64,000 bases of DNA from Xanthomonas hyacinthi (GCF_009769165.1 NZ_CP043476.1:4161001-4225000); one strand, 5' to 3'. Positions 16,850 to 26,243 are shown, numbered from the stretch's first letter. Translations and numbers: made by a program. The notes: a model not told the origin generated them from the letters alone.

Positions 16850-19051
16850 ATGCTGAAGATGATCTGCTTGGCCGCCACCTTGGGTGCTGCGGTGTCGGTG
16901 TCTGCGTGGCAGACGTCGTTGCAATGGCGCGGCCGGACCGCGCAGGCCGCGGCCACCGCCGATGGCGGCTTCGTGCTGACCTCGGCGCAGGGCAGTCGCA
17001 CGCTGGCGGCGCAGCCGCTGCGCAGCGAGACCGCCAGCCCGCTGTTCGATGGGTTGTTCGCGCTGGCGCAGCAGGAATTGCGCGACGACCAGGTGGACGC
17101 GATCCGCGATCCCGCCTTCGACCATGGCAAGCCGCTGCCGTGCGACTGCTACCAGACCGGCGAACGCTGGCCCTACGTGTGGACCCGCGACGTCAGTTAT
17201 GCCGCCGATCTCGCACTGGCGCGGCTGGATCCGGAGCGCACGCGGCGCTCGCTGCGCTTCAAGCTGTCGGCGATGCGCGGCGCGGACGCGCGACCCGGGC
17301 TGTTCGTGGCCCAGGACACCGGCTCCGGCGGCAGCTGGCCGGTGAGCAGCGATCGCGTGGTCTGGTTCCTGGCTGCGCGGCATCTGCTCGACGATGCGCA
17401 GTTCGCTGCCGACACCCGTGCCGTGCTCGACGCGACGCTGGCGCAGGACCGCGAATTCGCGTTCGATCCGCACCTCGGCCTGTACCGGGGCGAGACCTCG
17501 TTCCTGGACTGGCGCGAGCAGACCTATCCGGCCTGGACACGCAACGACGTGCGCTTCATCGCCGAGTCGTTCGCGCTGTCCACCAATGTGTTGCACTACC
17601 AGGCGCTGCGCCTGGGCGAGCGCCTGGCGGGCGAGCAGGGCGACACTGCGGCGGCGGCGCGCTATGCCGGTTGGGCGGATGCGCTGAAACAGGCGATCGC
17701 GCAGCGCTTCTGGCGCGAGGACCGCGGCACCTACGTCAGCTATCTCGGCAGCGCCGCGCATCCGGTGGCCTACGAACGCTACGACCTGCTCGGCCTGTCG
17801 CTGGCGGTGCTGGCCGACGTGCTGCCGCGCGAGCGCGCACGCCAGGCGTTGGCGCGCTATCCGGCGGTGGAGGCCGGCAGCCCGGTGGTCTGGCCGCAGC
17901 AGCAGGACGTGCCGATCTACCACAACCGCGCGATCTGGCCGTTCGTCAGCGCCTATGCGCTGCGCGCGGCGCGGCATACCGACGACAGCGCGCGCATCGC
18001 CTTCGAAGTGCGCTCGCTGCTGCGCGGCGCCGCGCTGGCCGGCTCGAACATGGAGAACTACGAATTCCTGAGCCAGGCCGCGCATGTGGACGATGGTCCG
18101 CTCAGCGGGCCGGTGGTCAATTCGCCGCGGCAGCTGTGGTCGGTGGCCGGCTACCTGGCGATGGTGATCGAAGGCGTGTTCGGCGTGGAGGACGACGGCA
18201 GGGTCGCGCCGAAGCTACCGGTCAGTCTGCTGCCCATGCTGTTCGGCGATCGCAAGGAGATCGCGCTGCAACTGCGCGACCGGCGCATCGTGCTGCGGCG
18301 GCCCACGCAGCTGCACGGCGACCTGCTGGTGGCCGGCGACACGCGCACCGATGACGGCGTGACCACCGTGCAATTGGTCGCGCGCGACACGGCGAGTGCG
18401 CCGGTGCCGCTGCTTGTGGCTGCGGATGCTTTCGCCCCGTTGGCACCAATGGCGCCGCGCGTCGAGCGCGATGCACAGGGCTGGCGCATCGCGGCGGCCG
18501 CGGACACGGTGCTGTACGTCGACGGTCAGCGCCAGCCAGGCGCTGCCGACGGCGCGCGCCTGCCGTTGCGCGAGTACGTGCAGTGCCTGAGCCTGACCCG
18601 CCGCGATGCGCATTGGGAGTCGCTGCACAGCCCCACGGTCTGCATCGGCGACGCGGTCCGCCTGAGTGGGCGCGACGACTGGCGCTGGACCGCGCCACGC
18701 GATGGCGAGTACCGGCTGAGCCTGCGCTACGTCAACGCGCACGGCCCGATCAATACCGGCGTCACCGCCGCGGTGAAGCAACTGCAGCTGCAATGCGGCG
18801 CTGCCGCGCCGCAGCGCATGCCGGTGGTGATGCCGCACAGCGTCGGCGAGCAGGACTCCACGGCCGCCGTGTTCGCGCTGAAGGCCGGACAGGCCTGCCG
18901 CATCCGCCTGGCGCCTGCGGCCAACATGAGCGCGCTGCAGCATTTCGCGCGCTATACCGGCGGCCAGGGCGGCGCCGATGGCGTGGTCAATGCGGCCGAG
19001 ATCGCCGCGCTGCTGATCGCGCCGGCCGGCGCCGTACAGGTGCGCCGATGA
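16850..19051 (+). CDS. Exported six-hairpin glycosidase-like protein
   Basis: The 733-residue product has a signal peptide ([19 protein letters not shown]) and an (alpha/alpha)6-type catalytic domain in the first two thirds: [20 protein letters not shown], then [14 protein letters not shown] and [19 protein letters not shown], a pattern shared by six-hairpin glycosidases that trim alpha-linked sugars. A C-terminal carbohydrate-binding-like beta domain follows. The specificity is not known; candidate acids lie in WTRD and the SNMENYEF segment. Its place as first gene of an operon with a maltose-type symporter and an amylase suggests an alpha-glucan or branched oligosaccharide substrate. The start was chosen because it opens the signal peptide; no clear ribosome site precedes it. 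The stop overlaps the next ATG (ATGA). Confidence 0.8.
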   Translation: MLKMICLAATLGAAVSVSAWQTSLQWRGRTAQAAATADGGFVLTSAQGSRTLAAQPLRSETASPLFDGLFALAQQELRDDQVDAIRDPAFDHGKPLPCDCYQTGERWPYVWTRDVSYAADLALARLDPERTRRSLRFKLSAMRGADARPGLFVAQDTGSGGSWPVSSDRVVWFLAARHLLDDAQFAADTRAVLDATLAQDREFAFDPHLGLYRGETSFLDWREQTYPAWTRNDVRFIAESFALSTNVLHYQALRLGERLAGEQGDTAAAARYAGWADALKQAIAQRFWREDRGTYVSYLGSAAHPVAYERYDLLGLSLAVLADVLPRERARQALARYPAVEAGSPVVWPQQQDVPIYHNRAIWPFVSAYALRAARHTDDSARIAFEVRSLLRGAALAGSNMENYEFLSQAAHVDDGPLSGPVVNSPRQLWSVAGYLAMVIEGVFGVEDDGRVAPKLPVSLLPMLFGDRKEIALQLRDRRIVLRRPTQLHGDLLVAGDTRTDDGVTTVQLVARDTASAPVPLLVAADAFAPLAPMAPRVERDAQGWRIAAAADTVLYVDGQRQPGAADGARLPLREYVQCLSLTRRDAHWESLHSPTVCIGDAVRLSGRDDWRWTAPRDGEYRLSLRYVNAHGPINTGVTAAVKQLQLQCGAAAPQRMPVVMPHSVGEQDSTAAVFALKAGQACRIRLAPAANMSALQHFARYTGGQGGADGVVNAAEIAALLIAPAGAVQVRR

Positions 19052-20541
19052 GCACGGTGCCGCGCACCAAGCCGGCGCTGTCGTTCTGGCAGATCTGGAA
19101 CATGTGCTTCGGCTTCCTCGGCATCCAGTTCGGTTTCGCGCTGCAGAACGCCAATGCCAGCCGCATCTTCCAGACCCTGGGCGCGGACATGGAGCAGGTG
19201 CCGGGGCTGTGGATCGCCGCGCCGTTGACCGGGCTGATCGTGCAGCCGATCGTCGGCCATCTGTCCGACCGAACCTGGAACCGTTTCGGCCGGCGCCGCC
19301 CGTATTTCATGGTCGGCGCGCTGTTCACCACGCTGGCGCTGCTGGTGATGCCGAACTCGCCGGCGCTGTGGGTGGCGGCCGGCACGCTGTGGGTGCTGGA
19401 TGCGTCGATCAACATTTCGATGGAACCGTTCCGCGCCTTCGTCGGCGACCAGTTGCCGCAACGCCAGCGCGCCAGCGGCTATGCGATGCAGAGTTTCTTC
19501 ATCGGCGTGGGCGCGGTGGTGGCGAGCATGCTGCCGTGGCTGCTGGCGCAGTGGGGCGTGAGCAATACCGCCGGGCCCGGCCACGTGCCGGCCACGGTGC
19601 GCTACGCGTTCTACCTGGGCGGTGCGGTGCTGTTCCTGTCCATCGGCTGGACCGTGCTGCGCACGCGCGAGTATCCGCCCGAAACGCTGCAGGAGTTCGA
19701 CGACGCGCCGCCGTCGCACGCCGCCGAACACGCGACAACCATGCCGCGTTCGGATGCCGCCGCGGCGATTTGGCTGCTACTGGGCCTTGCCGGCGCGGCG
19801 GCGATCTTCGGCAGCGGCGGCGACCGCATGCTGTACGTGCTGGCGGGCTTGTTCGCCGGCTACGGAGTGTTGCGATGGCTGGCGCCGCGGCTGCGGCCCG
19901 AGCACATGCTGGCCGCGATCATGCGCGACGTGCAGGCGATGCCGCAGGCGATGCGACGCCTGGCCTGGGTGCAGTTCTTCTCGTGGTTCGCGCTGTTCGC
20001 GATGTGGATCTACACCACCGCGGCGGTGACGCAGACGCACTACGGTGCCACCGACACCGCCTCGGCGGCGTACAACGACGGCGCCAATTGGGTCGGGGTG
20101 CTGTTCGGCGCTTACAACGGTTTCGCCGCGCTGGCGGCGATCGCCATTCCGCTGCTGGTGCGCTCAGTCGGCCTGCGCTTCAGCCACATGCTCAACCTGT
20201 GCCTGGGCGCGGCCGGCCTGCTGTCGTTCCTGTGGATCCGCGACCCGCAATGGCTACTGCTGTCGATGCTCGGCGTGGGCTTCGCCTGGGCCTCGATCCT
20301 GTCGCTGCCGTATGCCTTGCTGTCCGACAGCGTGCCGGCGGCGAAGATGGGCGTGTACATGGGCATCTTCAATTTCTTCATCGTGATCCCGCAGCTGGTC
20401 GCGGTCAGCGTGCTCGGCTTCGTGCTCACGCACTGGCTCGGCGGCCGCCCGCTGTACGCGCTGGGCATCGGCGGCGCCAGCCTGCTGCTGGCGGCGCTGT
20501 GCGTGCTGCGGGTTCCCGCCGAACCCGGAGCAAGACAATGA
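19048..20541 (+). CDS. MFS sugar:cation symporter, maltose/maltodextrin type
   Basis: A 497-residue inner-membrane protein with about 12 hydrophobic helices. It belongs to the GPH-like/sucrose-type sugar transporters: [20 protein letters not shown] in the first helix, motif [19 protein letters not shown] (the loop 2-3 RxGRR signature) and [12 protein letters not shown] in the second half. Relatives in Caulobacter (MalT) and Xanthomonas import maltose from the periplasm with protons or sodium. Start and stop both overlap neighbours by ATGA, so it is translated with the six-hairpin protein and the amylase. Confidence 0.9.
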   Translation: MSTVPRTKPALSFWQIWNMCFGFLGIQFGFALQNANASRIFQTLGADMEQVPGLWIAAPLTGLIVQPIVGHLSDRTWNRFGRRRPYFMVGALFTTLALLVMPNSPALWVAAGTLWVLDASINISMEPFRAFVGDQLPQRQRASGYAMQSFFIGVGAVVASMLPWLLAQWGVSNTAGPGHVPATVRYAFYLGGAVLFLSIGWTVLRTREYPPETLQEFDDAPPSHAAEHATTMPRSDAAAAIWLLLGLAGAAAIFGSGGDRMLYVLAGLFAGYGVLRWLAPRLRPEHMLAAIMRDVQAMPQAMRRLAWVQFFSWFALFAMWIYTTAAVTQTHYGATDTASAAYNDGANWVGVLFGAYNGFAALAAIAIPLLVRSVGLRFSHMLNLCLGAAGLLSFLWIRDPQWLLLSMLGVGFAWASILSLPYALLSDSVPAAKMGVYMGIFNFFIVIPQLVAVSVLGFVLTHWLGGRPLYALGIGGASLLLAALCVLRVPAEPGARQ

Positions 20542-22217
20542 CGTATCGGATTTCGCTGCTGGCGCTGGCCTTGCTGGGCGCCTGCGCGCAATCGGCGCGT
20601 GCGCAGGACGCGGCGGAGTATTACGGCACGCTGCAGCCGTTCGCCAGCGAGGCGGTGTATTTCGTGGTCACCGACCGCTTCGTCAACGGCGATCCCGGCA
20701 ACGATCACCGCGACCAGGGCGGCGCGCACCGCAGCTTCGACATCCCGCTGCCGGCGCCGCCCGGCGAGAGCGACAACATCGGCTACCTGGGCGGCGACTT
20801 CAAGGGCGTGGTCGACAATGCCGGCTATCTCCGCGGCCTGGGCTTCAGCGCGGTATGGATCACCCCGATCGTCGACAACCCGGACCAGGCGTTCACCGGC
20901 GGCAAGCCGATCAGCTGGGGCAGCAACCTGAGCGATCGCGGCAAGACCGGCTACCACGGCTACTGGGGCGTCAATTTCTACAAGCTGGACGAACACCTGC
21001 CCAGCCCGGGCCTGGATTTCGCCGGCTTCACCCAGGCGATGCATGCGCAGCGGTTGAAGGTGGTGCTGGACATTGTCGGCAACCATGGCTCGCCAGCGTA
21101 CACGATGCCGAAGCGGCAGCCGATGTTCGGCCAGGTGTTCGATCGCGACGGCACGCTCGTCGCCGACCACCAGAACCTGCCGCCGGCCAGGCTGGATCCG
21201 GCGCACAACCCGCTGCACGCGTTCTACAACACCGGCGGCGGCCTGGCCGAGCTGTCGGATTTCAACGAGCGTAATCCGGCGGTGATGGAGTATCTGGTCG
21301 GGGCCTATTCGCAATGGCTGGAGCAGGGCGCCGACGCCTTCCGCATCGACACCATCGGCTGGATGCCGGACAGTTTCTGGCACGAATTCGTGCGCCGCAT
21401 CCGCGCGCAGCGGCCGGGCATGTTCATGTTCGGCGAGGCCTTCGACTACGACGCGCGCAAGATCGCCGGGCACACCTGGGCGCGCAACGCCGGGGTCAGC
21501 GTGCTGGATTTCCCGTTGAAGCAGGCGCTGTCCACGGTGTTCGGGCATACGCGCGGCGGCTTCGAGCAGTTGCAGGCGCCGCTGTACCTGGAGCGCGGCC
21601 CGTACGCCAACCCGTACGAGCTGATGACCTTCTACGACAACCACGACATGGCGCGGCTCGACGCCAGCGATGCCGGCTTCATCGACGCGCACAACTGGTT
21701 GTTCACCGCGCGTGGCATTCCGGTGATCTACTACGGCTCGGAAACCGGCTTCATGCGCGGCCGTGCCGAACATGCCGGCAGTCGCAACTATTTCGGCCAG
21801 GCGCGGGTGGATGCCGCGCCGCAGAGCCCGATCTTCGCGCCGTTGCAGCGCATCGCGACGCTGCGCCAGCGCACGCCGGCGCTGCAGCGCGGACTGCAGC
21901 TCAACCTGCGCCTGTCCGGCGACGAGGCGGTGTTCTATCGCGTGTTCCAGCATGCCGGCAGCACCCAGACCGCCTTGGTGCTGCTGAACAAGAGCGACGC
22001 GCCGAAGACGCTGCAAGTGCGGCGCTACCTGCAGCCGGGCACCTGGCACGACGGCTTCGACGGCAGCGCGCTCGAGGTCGCGGACCGCTTGCGTGCCGAG
22101 GTGCCGGCGCACGGGGTGCGCGTGTTCCTGTCCGACGCGCCGATCGTGCGTTCGGACCTGCGCGCGCGGCTGGATTGGCTGATGGCGGCCAAGGACGGCG
22201 TGGCGTCGTCGCAATAG
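20538..22217 (+). CDS. Exported GH13 alpha-amylase / cyclomaltodextrinase-type enzyme
   Basis: The 559-residue enzyme has a signal peptide containing LALLGACAQSARA, which could be cleaved by signal peptidase I (after ARA) or lipidated at the cysteine. The GH13 barrel shows VLDIVGNHG, GADAFRIDTIGW with nucleophile D271, MFGEAFD with acid/base E300 and FYDNHDM with D370; a VYFVVTDRFVNGD start is typical of cyclomaltodextrin glucanotransferase/alpha-amylase relatives. A short C-terminal beta domain ends the protein. It is the last gene of the operon and likely cuts longer glucans in the periplasm or at the membrane. Exact activity (amylase, CGTase or cyclomaltodextrinase) cannot be fixed from sequence. 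Confidence 0.88.
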   Translation: MTYRISLLALALLGACAQSARAQDAAEYYGTLQPFASEAVYFVVTDRFVNGDPGNDHRDQGGAHRSFDIPLPAPPGESDNIGYLGGDFKGVVDNAGYLRGLGFSAVWITPIVDNPDQAFTGGKPISWGSNLSDRGKTGYHGYWGVNFYKLDEHLPSPGLDFAGFTQAMHAQRLKVVLDIVGNHGSPAYTMPKRQPMFGQVFDRDGTLVADHQNLPPARLDPAHNPLHAFYNTGGGLAELSDFNERNPAVMEYLVGAYSQWLEQGADAFRIDTIGWMPDSFWHEFVRRIRAQRPGMFMFGEAFDYDARKIAGHTWARNAGVSVLDFPLKQALSTVFGHTRGGFEQLQAPLYLERGPYANPYELMTFYDNHDMARLDASDAGFIDAHNWLFTARGIPVIYYGSETGFMRGRAEHAGSRNYFGQARVDAAPQSPIFAPLQRIATLRQRTPALQRGLQLNLRLSGDEAVFYRVFQHAGSTQTALVLLNKSDAPKTLQVRRYLQPGTWHDGFDGSALEVADRLRAEVPAHGVRVFLSDAPIVRSDLRARLDWLMAAKDGVASSQ

Positions 22218-22224
22218 CGTCTCC

Positions 22225-22412
22225 CTTGATGCTTGTTCTTGTAGAACGGGCCTTGGCCGCAACGCTTTATCGATAAAGCGTCGCGACTGAAGTCCCACAG
22301 GGACCTGCGGCGAGCCGGCTGGGTGCACTGTGGGAGGGACTTCAGTCCCGACTGCTTCCGAAGCTGGGTGACTGGACTGCGCCGTTCGTCGCGGCTGAAG
22401 CCGCCTACAAGA
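22225..22412. repeat. Dispersed palindromic elements, copy C (two overlapping units)
   Basis: The 207-bp gap between the amylase and the PepSY gene is filled by repeat-family sequence. At 22262-22281 ACGCTTTATCGATAAAGCGT is a perfect 20-bp palindrome that continues as CGCGACTGAAGTCCCAC, and a second unit has GTGGGAGGGACTTCAGTC and GTCGCGGCTGAAGCCGC. The gap may form a strong bidirectional hairpin for the two convergent transcripts. Confidence 0.7.
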
Positions 22413-22424
22413 AGCTGGCGGTGT

Positions 22425-23996
22425 TCACGCCGCCGCCGGCTGCGGCTCGGCCCACACGCTGTTCGGTTCGCCATGCCGTGCACGGCGCGCGGTGGCGCGC
22501 GCCAATGCGGCGAAGCCGACCGCCATCGCCACGGCCATGCCGTCGACCCAGAACAACGGCCATTGCCCGGCGGCGGCGCTGGTCCACATCCACCAGCCGC
22601 TGGCCAGGCCGTGCGCCAGGGGGATCGCCGCGGTCACCGCGGCCGCGGTCCACAGCAGCTCGCGCGCGGCCTGCGCCGGCGCGCGCAGCGCCGCCCACAG
22701 CGCGCACAGCGCCCAGCTGCCGAAGCAGGTCCAGCGCATGCCGGCATCCACCGCGTCCGGCGCGGCGCGTTCCAGCACCTGCACCGCGACGAACGCCGCC
22801 GAGATCGCCACGCACAGACCGATGCACACGCCGACCGTGGCCCGCGCCATGTTGATCTGCGCGCGGCCCTGCTGCGCCTGGCGGCGCTTGCGCCGCGATT
22901 CGATCCACAACAGGTTGCCCGAATAGAACAGGAACGCGCCGCCGATGCCGAGCAGGAAGTACAGCCACGGCACCAGCGCATTGCCGTACTCGCCGAAATG
23001 CAGCGCGTAGGCCGAGGTCAGCGTGGCGTGGTTGGCGTCGCGGCGGCCGGGCAGCTGGGTGGCGATCACCTTGCCGCTGGCCGCGTCCAGCGCCACCGTG
23101 CCGGTCGGCCCCAGCGTGTCGGGCGACTCGCCGCTGATCTCTACCGTGGCGTTGCGGTCGCCGGCGTGCTGCAGCTTCATGTACACCGGCTCGAAGTCGT
23201 GCAGGCCCTGCCGCCGTGCCTCGGCGACGGCGCGCGCGTTCCAGTCGGCCAGCGTGCCCACCGGCGCAGGCGCGCCGCTGGCGCTGCGCACCGGCGCGGT
23301 GTCCATCGCCACCGGCACCGCCTCGGGCAGCTTGCCGTCGAAGACCAGCGGATTCAGCGCCGCCATCAGCACCAGCGACAGGCACAGCACCGCGCCGGTC
23401 ACCGCGAACATCAGGTGCAGCGGCAGGCTCAGCACCCCGACCACGTTGTGCGCGTCCAGCCAGAACTGCTTGAGATTGCGGCCCGGGCGCAGCGCGAACA
23501 GGTCCTTGAGCAGCTTCGGCAGATGGATGATCACCCCGGACACGATCGCCACCGCGTACAGCAGGCTGACGATGCCCATCAGATAGATGCCGGCCACCGG
23601 CAGGCCGAGCGTGTAGTGCAGCTCGTTGACCAGCGTGGCTAGTCCTGCTTGCGGCAGGTCCGGCCCGCCCTGCAGATCGTCCAGCGTGGCCATCTGCCAC
23701 ACGCCCTCGGCATCGGGCCAGTAGATCAGCGCCTTGGGAAATTCGCTGCTGGGGAACAGCATGCCGAGCATCGGCTTGGCTTGCGGATGCCGCGCCAGGG
23801 TGGCGTCGAGCAGGCGCTGCGCATCGTCCAGGGTCTGTACCGGCACCACCTGCTGCGATTGCCAGCGCGGCAGGTCGTGGTGGAACACGGTGATCGCGCC
23901 GGCGTAGAAGGCCACGAACAAGGCGAAGCCGGCGACCAGGCCCATCCAGGTATGCAGCGTGGTGAAGGTGCGCAGGGTGGCGGCGTGCAGTTTCAT
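22425..23996 (-). CDS. PepSY-associated membrane protein, iron-uptake type
   Basis: The 523-residue inner-membrane protein begins HTWMGLVAGFALFVAFYAGAI, the hallmark first helix of PepSY-TM proteins, and has further helices at about residues 140-170, 190-215, 345-370 and four near the C-terminus. A periplasmic PepSY-like segment (LDATLARHPQAKPMLGMLF) follows helix 1. Conserved histidines in HFGEYGNAL and HNVVGVLSLPLHLM could bind haem, as in related ferric-siderophore reductases. It is the last gene of a three-gene module with DUF3649- and DUF3325-like proteins behind a Fur box, so a role in ferric-siderophore reduction or iron uptake is inferred. Confidence 0.85.
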   Translation of the reverse strand: MKLHAATLRTFTTLHTWMGLVAGFALFVAFYAGAITVFHHDLPRWQSQQVVPVQTLDDAQRLLDATLARHPQAKPMLGMLFPSSEFPKALIYWPDAEGVWQMATLDDLQGGPDLPQAGLATLVNELHYTLGLPVAGIYLMGIVSLLYAVAIVSGVIIHLPKLLKDLFALRPGRNLKQFWLDAHNVVGVLSLPLHLMFAVTGAVLCLSLVLMAALNPLVFDGKLPEAVPVAMDTAPVRSASGAPAPVGTLADWNARAVAEARRQGLHDFEPVYMKLQHAGDRNATVEISGESPDTLGPTGTVALDAASGKVIATQLPGRRDANHATLTSAYALHFGEYGNALVPWLYFLLGIGGAFLFYSGNLLWIESRRKRRQAQQGRAQINMARATVGVCIGLCVAISAAFVAVQVLERAAPDAVDAGMRWTCFGSWALCALWAALRAPAQAARELLWTAAAVTAAIPLAHGLASGWWMWTSAAAGQWPLFWVDGMAVAMAVGFAALARATARRARHGEPNSVWAEPQPAAA

Positions 23997-24006
23997 GCGA
24001 ATGTCC

Positions 24007-24273
24007 TCATTGCGCCCAGCCCAGGGCCTTCAGCGCCCATAGCAGGGCGAAGCCGGCCAGTGCCAGCGCGCTCAACCACAGCCAGGCGCGACGGCCGCTG
24101 GCGAACGCGAAGGCGCCGATCGCCACGCCCACCCACAGCGGCACGAACGCGATCAGCGCGGGGACCAGCGCCTGCTGCCACGGCCCGGGCGGCAGCCAGC
24201 AGACCAGGCCGGTCAGCGCGGTGGCGAGGAAGAAGCCGGCAATCAGCCCGGCCAGTCCACGGCTCCACATCAT
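24007..24273 (-). CDS. Small membrane protein of the iron module (DUF3649-like)
   Basis: An 88-residue protein with three hydrophobic helices (GLAGLIAGFFLATALTGLVCW, ALVPALIAFVPLWVGVAIGAFAF, WLWLSALALAGFALLWAL). Its start ATGATG overlaps the stop of the preceding gene (ATGA), and it ends 10 bp before the PepSY gene. Size, helix pattern and context fit the DUF3649 family found in TonB/iron operons; no catalytic residues are visible. Confidence 0.7.
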   Translation of the reverse strand: MMWSRGLAGLIAGFFLATALTGLVCWLPPGPWQQALVPALIAFVPLWVGVAIGAFAFASGRRAWLWLSALALAGFALLWALKALGWAQ

Positions 24274-24569
24274 CGCGGCCGGCTCCGCACGCCGTGGCCC
24301 GGATCGCCGCGCAGCGCGCCGACGGTCGGTACCAGCATCAGCGCCAGCATCCAGCTGGCGAGCATCGCGCACAGCCCGGCGCCGACGCCCAATTGCGCGA
24401 TCCAGGCCACCAGCGAGGCGATCGCCAGCGCCAGGCCCAGCCCGTTGCCGAACCGGCGCAGGCGCCGCAACGGCGCCAGGCGGCAGTTCGGCGAGCCCGC
24501 GTACAGAGCCAGCGCCGACAGCGCCGCGCACACCGCGGCCAAGGCGATCCCGGCAATGGTCACGCTCAT
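24270..24569 (-). CDS. Small membrane protein of the iron module (DUF3325-like)
   Basis: A 99-residue protein with three helices (IAGIALAAVCAALSALALYAG, LGLALAIASLVAWIAQLGVG, CAMLASWMLALMLVPTVGAL). It is the first gene of the module and overlaps the next gene by 4 nt. The pattern matches DUF3325 proteins that accompany PepSY membrane proteins in siderophore-uptake operons. The ATG at 24569 is preferred to an upstream in-frame GTG at 24584. Function unknown. Confidence 0.65.
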   Translation of the reverse strand: MSVTIAGIALAAVCAALSALALYAGSPNCRLAPLRRLRRFGNGLGLALAIASLVAWIAQLGVGAGLCAMLASWMLALMLVPTVGALRGDPGHGVRSRPR

Positions 24570-24720
24570 CGGGCGCCGATCCACGCTGCCGACCGCACCT
24601 GCCTGCGGCGTGAGGCGGCTGTGGTCGGGAGCGGGGAGGTCGGGTGGGAAGCGGGACGGGCAGGGGGCATCGGCGTTCCAGGCGGCGGCGTGCAGCCGCG
24701 GCAGTCCGCGACGCTCTCTC

Positions 24721-24739
24721 GCGGATGATAATCATTCTG
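24721..24739 (-). promoter_or_regulatory. Fur box upstream of the iron module
   Basis: The 19 bases contain an uninterrupted ATGATAATCATT and match 14 of 19 positions of the Fur consensus GATAATGATAATCATTATC. The site lies about 155 bp before the first gene of the module. No other gene is apparent in 24570-24830. Confidence 0.7.
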
Positions 24740-24830
24740 CTTTCGTAAGCAAAATCCGGCCGCGGCGCGCGGGCACGTTCTGGAGGCGGAAATGCTGCGG
24801 TGGCGGCCGCGTTCGCCGGCCGGCAAGCGC

Positions 24831-25898
24831 TCAGCTGCGCAGCGAGGAACCGCGCAGCGCCAGCGTCACCGGCAGGGTGCGGCTGGCGACCGGCTGCCCG
24901 GCGATCTGCGCCAGCAGGGTCTCGACCAGCACCGCGCCGGCCAGCTTGGTGTCCTGCTGCACCGTCGACAGCGCCGGCGCCACGCAGGCGGCGATCGGGA
25001 TGTCGTCGAAGCCGGCCAGGGCCACGTCCTCGGGCACACGCAGGCCGTGTTCGCGCAGCGCCTTCAATGCGCCGATCGCGATCAGGTCGCTGGCGGCGAA
25101 CACCGCGTCGAAGCGTTCGCCGCCGCGCAGCAGCGCCAAGGCCGCTTCGTAGCCGGATTGCTCGGTGGTGATCGCATCCAGCTGCAGGCCGGGCACGATG
25201 TCCGATCCGGCCGTGCGCAGCGCCTGGGCATGGCCGCGGTAGCGCTCGAGGAATTCGGGATAGTGGTTCGAGGCGTCGCCGAGGAAGGCGACGCGCCGGC
25301 AACCCTGTTGCAGCAGGTGCGCGGTGATGTCGTGGCCGCCCTGGAAGTTGTCGCTGCCGATCGACACCCCCGGCTGCCCGGGCAGCACCGCGCCCCAGCG
25401 CACGAAGTGGGTGCCTTGCTCGACCAGGTGCTGCAGCCGCTGCTGCGCCTGCAGGTAGTCGCCGTAGCCGAGCAGGATCAGGCCATCGGCCTTCTGGCTG
25501 TCGCCGTAGTCGGCGCGCCAGTTGTCCGACAGCTGCTGGAACGACACCAGCAGGTCGTAGCCGTGGCGCGCGCAGGCGCGGGTGATCGAGCCCAGCATCG
25601 CGTGGAAGAACGGGTTGATCAGCGAATCGTCGGTGGTCGGGTCTTCGAAGAACAGCAGCGCCAGGGTGCCGGCATTGCGCAGGCGCAGGCTGGAGGCGTG
25701 CTTGTCGACCTTGTAGTTCAGCGCGTTGGCGATCGCCAGGATCTTGCGCCGGGTCTGCTCGTTGACCGCCGGGCTGCCGCGCAGTGCGCGCGACACGGTG
25801 GGCTGCGATACGCCCGCCAGATAGGCGATATCGAGCGATGTGGCCTTGCCTTTGATGACGGCGCTCGCAGTGCAGGGAAACAGCTCGAAGCATGCCAT
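24831..25898 (-). CDS. LacI-family transcriptional regulator (candidate regulator of the glucan locus)
   Basis: The 355-residue protein has the LacI helix-turn-helix (ATSLDIAYLAGVSQPTVSRAL, residues about 19-39), the hinge helix region (NALNYKVDKHASSLR) and a periplasmic-binding-like effector domain with SDNFQGGHDITAHLL, AASDLIAIGALKAL and ALAGFDDIP. LacI family members bind CG-centred palindromes as dimers, which suits the TGAATACGTATGCA operators 8-15 kb away, but the link is inferred. The first 13 residues before KGKATS are not typical of the family, so a shorter start is possible. No copy of the operator lies at its own promoter. Confidence 0.9.
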   Translation of the reverse strand: MACFELFPCTASAVIKGKATSLDIAYLAGVSQPTVSRALRGSPAVNEQTRRKILAIANALNYKVDKHASSLRLRNAGTLALLFFEDPTTDDSLINPFFHAMLGSITRACARHGYDLLVSFQQLSDNWRADYGDSQKADGLILLGYGDYLQAQQRLQHLVEQGTHFVRWGAVLPGQPGVSIGSDNFQGGHDITAHLLQQGCRRVAFLGDASNHYPEFLERYRGHAQALRTAGSDIVPGLQLDAITTEQSGYEAALALLRGGERFDAVFAASDLIAIGALKALREHGLRVPEDVALAGFDDIPIAACVAPALSTVQQDTKLAGAVLVETLLAQIAGQPVASRTLPVTLALRGSSLRS

Positions 25899-25936
25899 GG
25901 CGTACGGAAGAGCACCTGCTGCGGCGCAGCGTAGGC

Positions 25937-25968
25937 TCGGGATTCGGGATTCGGGATTCGGGATTCGC
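25937..25968. repeat. Tandem heptamer (GGGATTC)n
   Basis: At least four perfect copies of GGGATTC in a row. Related GGGAATC-type strings flank the pheS-pheT gap (31047-31172) and occur near 29007-29033. Confidence 0.75.
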
Positions 25969-26009
25969 GGCGGCAGCGGCGTTGCCGACGGTGCGAATTC
26001 ACAATTCCG

Positions 26010-26029
26010 CCAAATGGGTTACCATTTGG
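26010..26029. promoter_or_regulatory. Inverted repeat CCAAATGG-GTTA-CCATTTGG upstream of thrS
   Basis: A perfect 8-bp inverted repeat with a 4-nt spacer, overlapped by a second one (TTACCA-TT-TGGTAA). It is AT-rich in a GC-rich surrounding and lies between the LacI gene start and the thrS leader, so it is likely a promoter-region operator or a transcript hairpin. Confidence 0.4.
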
Positions 26030-26086
26030 TAATTCTTCAATGCGGAACTACGGGTGGCCCGCGGCAACGCCGGCCGAGCGTGCGAC

Positions 26087-26113
26087 ATGAGCACTACCAT
26101 CGCCCCAGCATGA
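26087..26113 (+). CDS. Possible thrS leader peptide MSTTIAPA
   Basis: An eight-codon frame ATG-AGC-ACT-ACC-ATC-GCC-CCA-GCA-TGA encodes two consecutive threonines and an isoleucine and ends 25 bp before a terminator-like hairpin that precedes thrS. This is the layout of a ribosome-mediated attenuator sensing charged tRNA-Thr. Only two Thr codons and no obvious ribosome site make it a tentative call. Confidence 0.35.
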   Translation: MSTTIAPA

Positions 26114-26137
26114 AACCCCGTCCAAGGCTGTCCGAGC

Positions 26138-26161
26138 AGGCGCCCTTGTGGCGCCTTCTTT
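26138..26161 (+). terminator. Attenuator-like terminator before thrS
   Basis: AGGCGCC, a CTTGT loop and GGCGCCT followed by TTCTTT make a classic Rho-independent hairpin, 83 bp upstream of the thrS start and downstream of the putative leader peptide. It has no gene of its own to terminate, which favours attenuation of the thrS operon. Confidence 0.6.
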
Positions 26162-26243
26162 GTATCCCGCGCCTTGCGCCGCCGGCTTCCGGCGCGGCGC
26201 GGGAAACGCCCGATCCGTCTCGCTCCCCTTCTTGCCGATTCCC

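Noticed and set aside
14596-18354. Very long plus-strand frame opposite GH97 continuing into the six-hairpin gene in another frame
   Set aside because: High-GC shadow; both real genes have clear family motifs in other frames.
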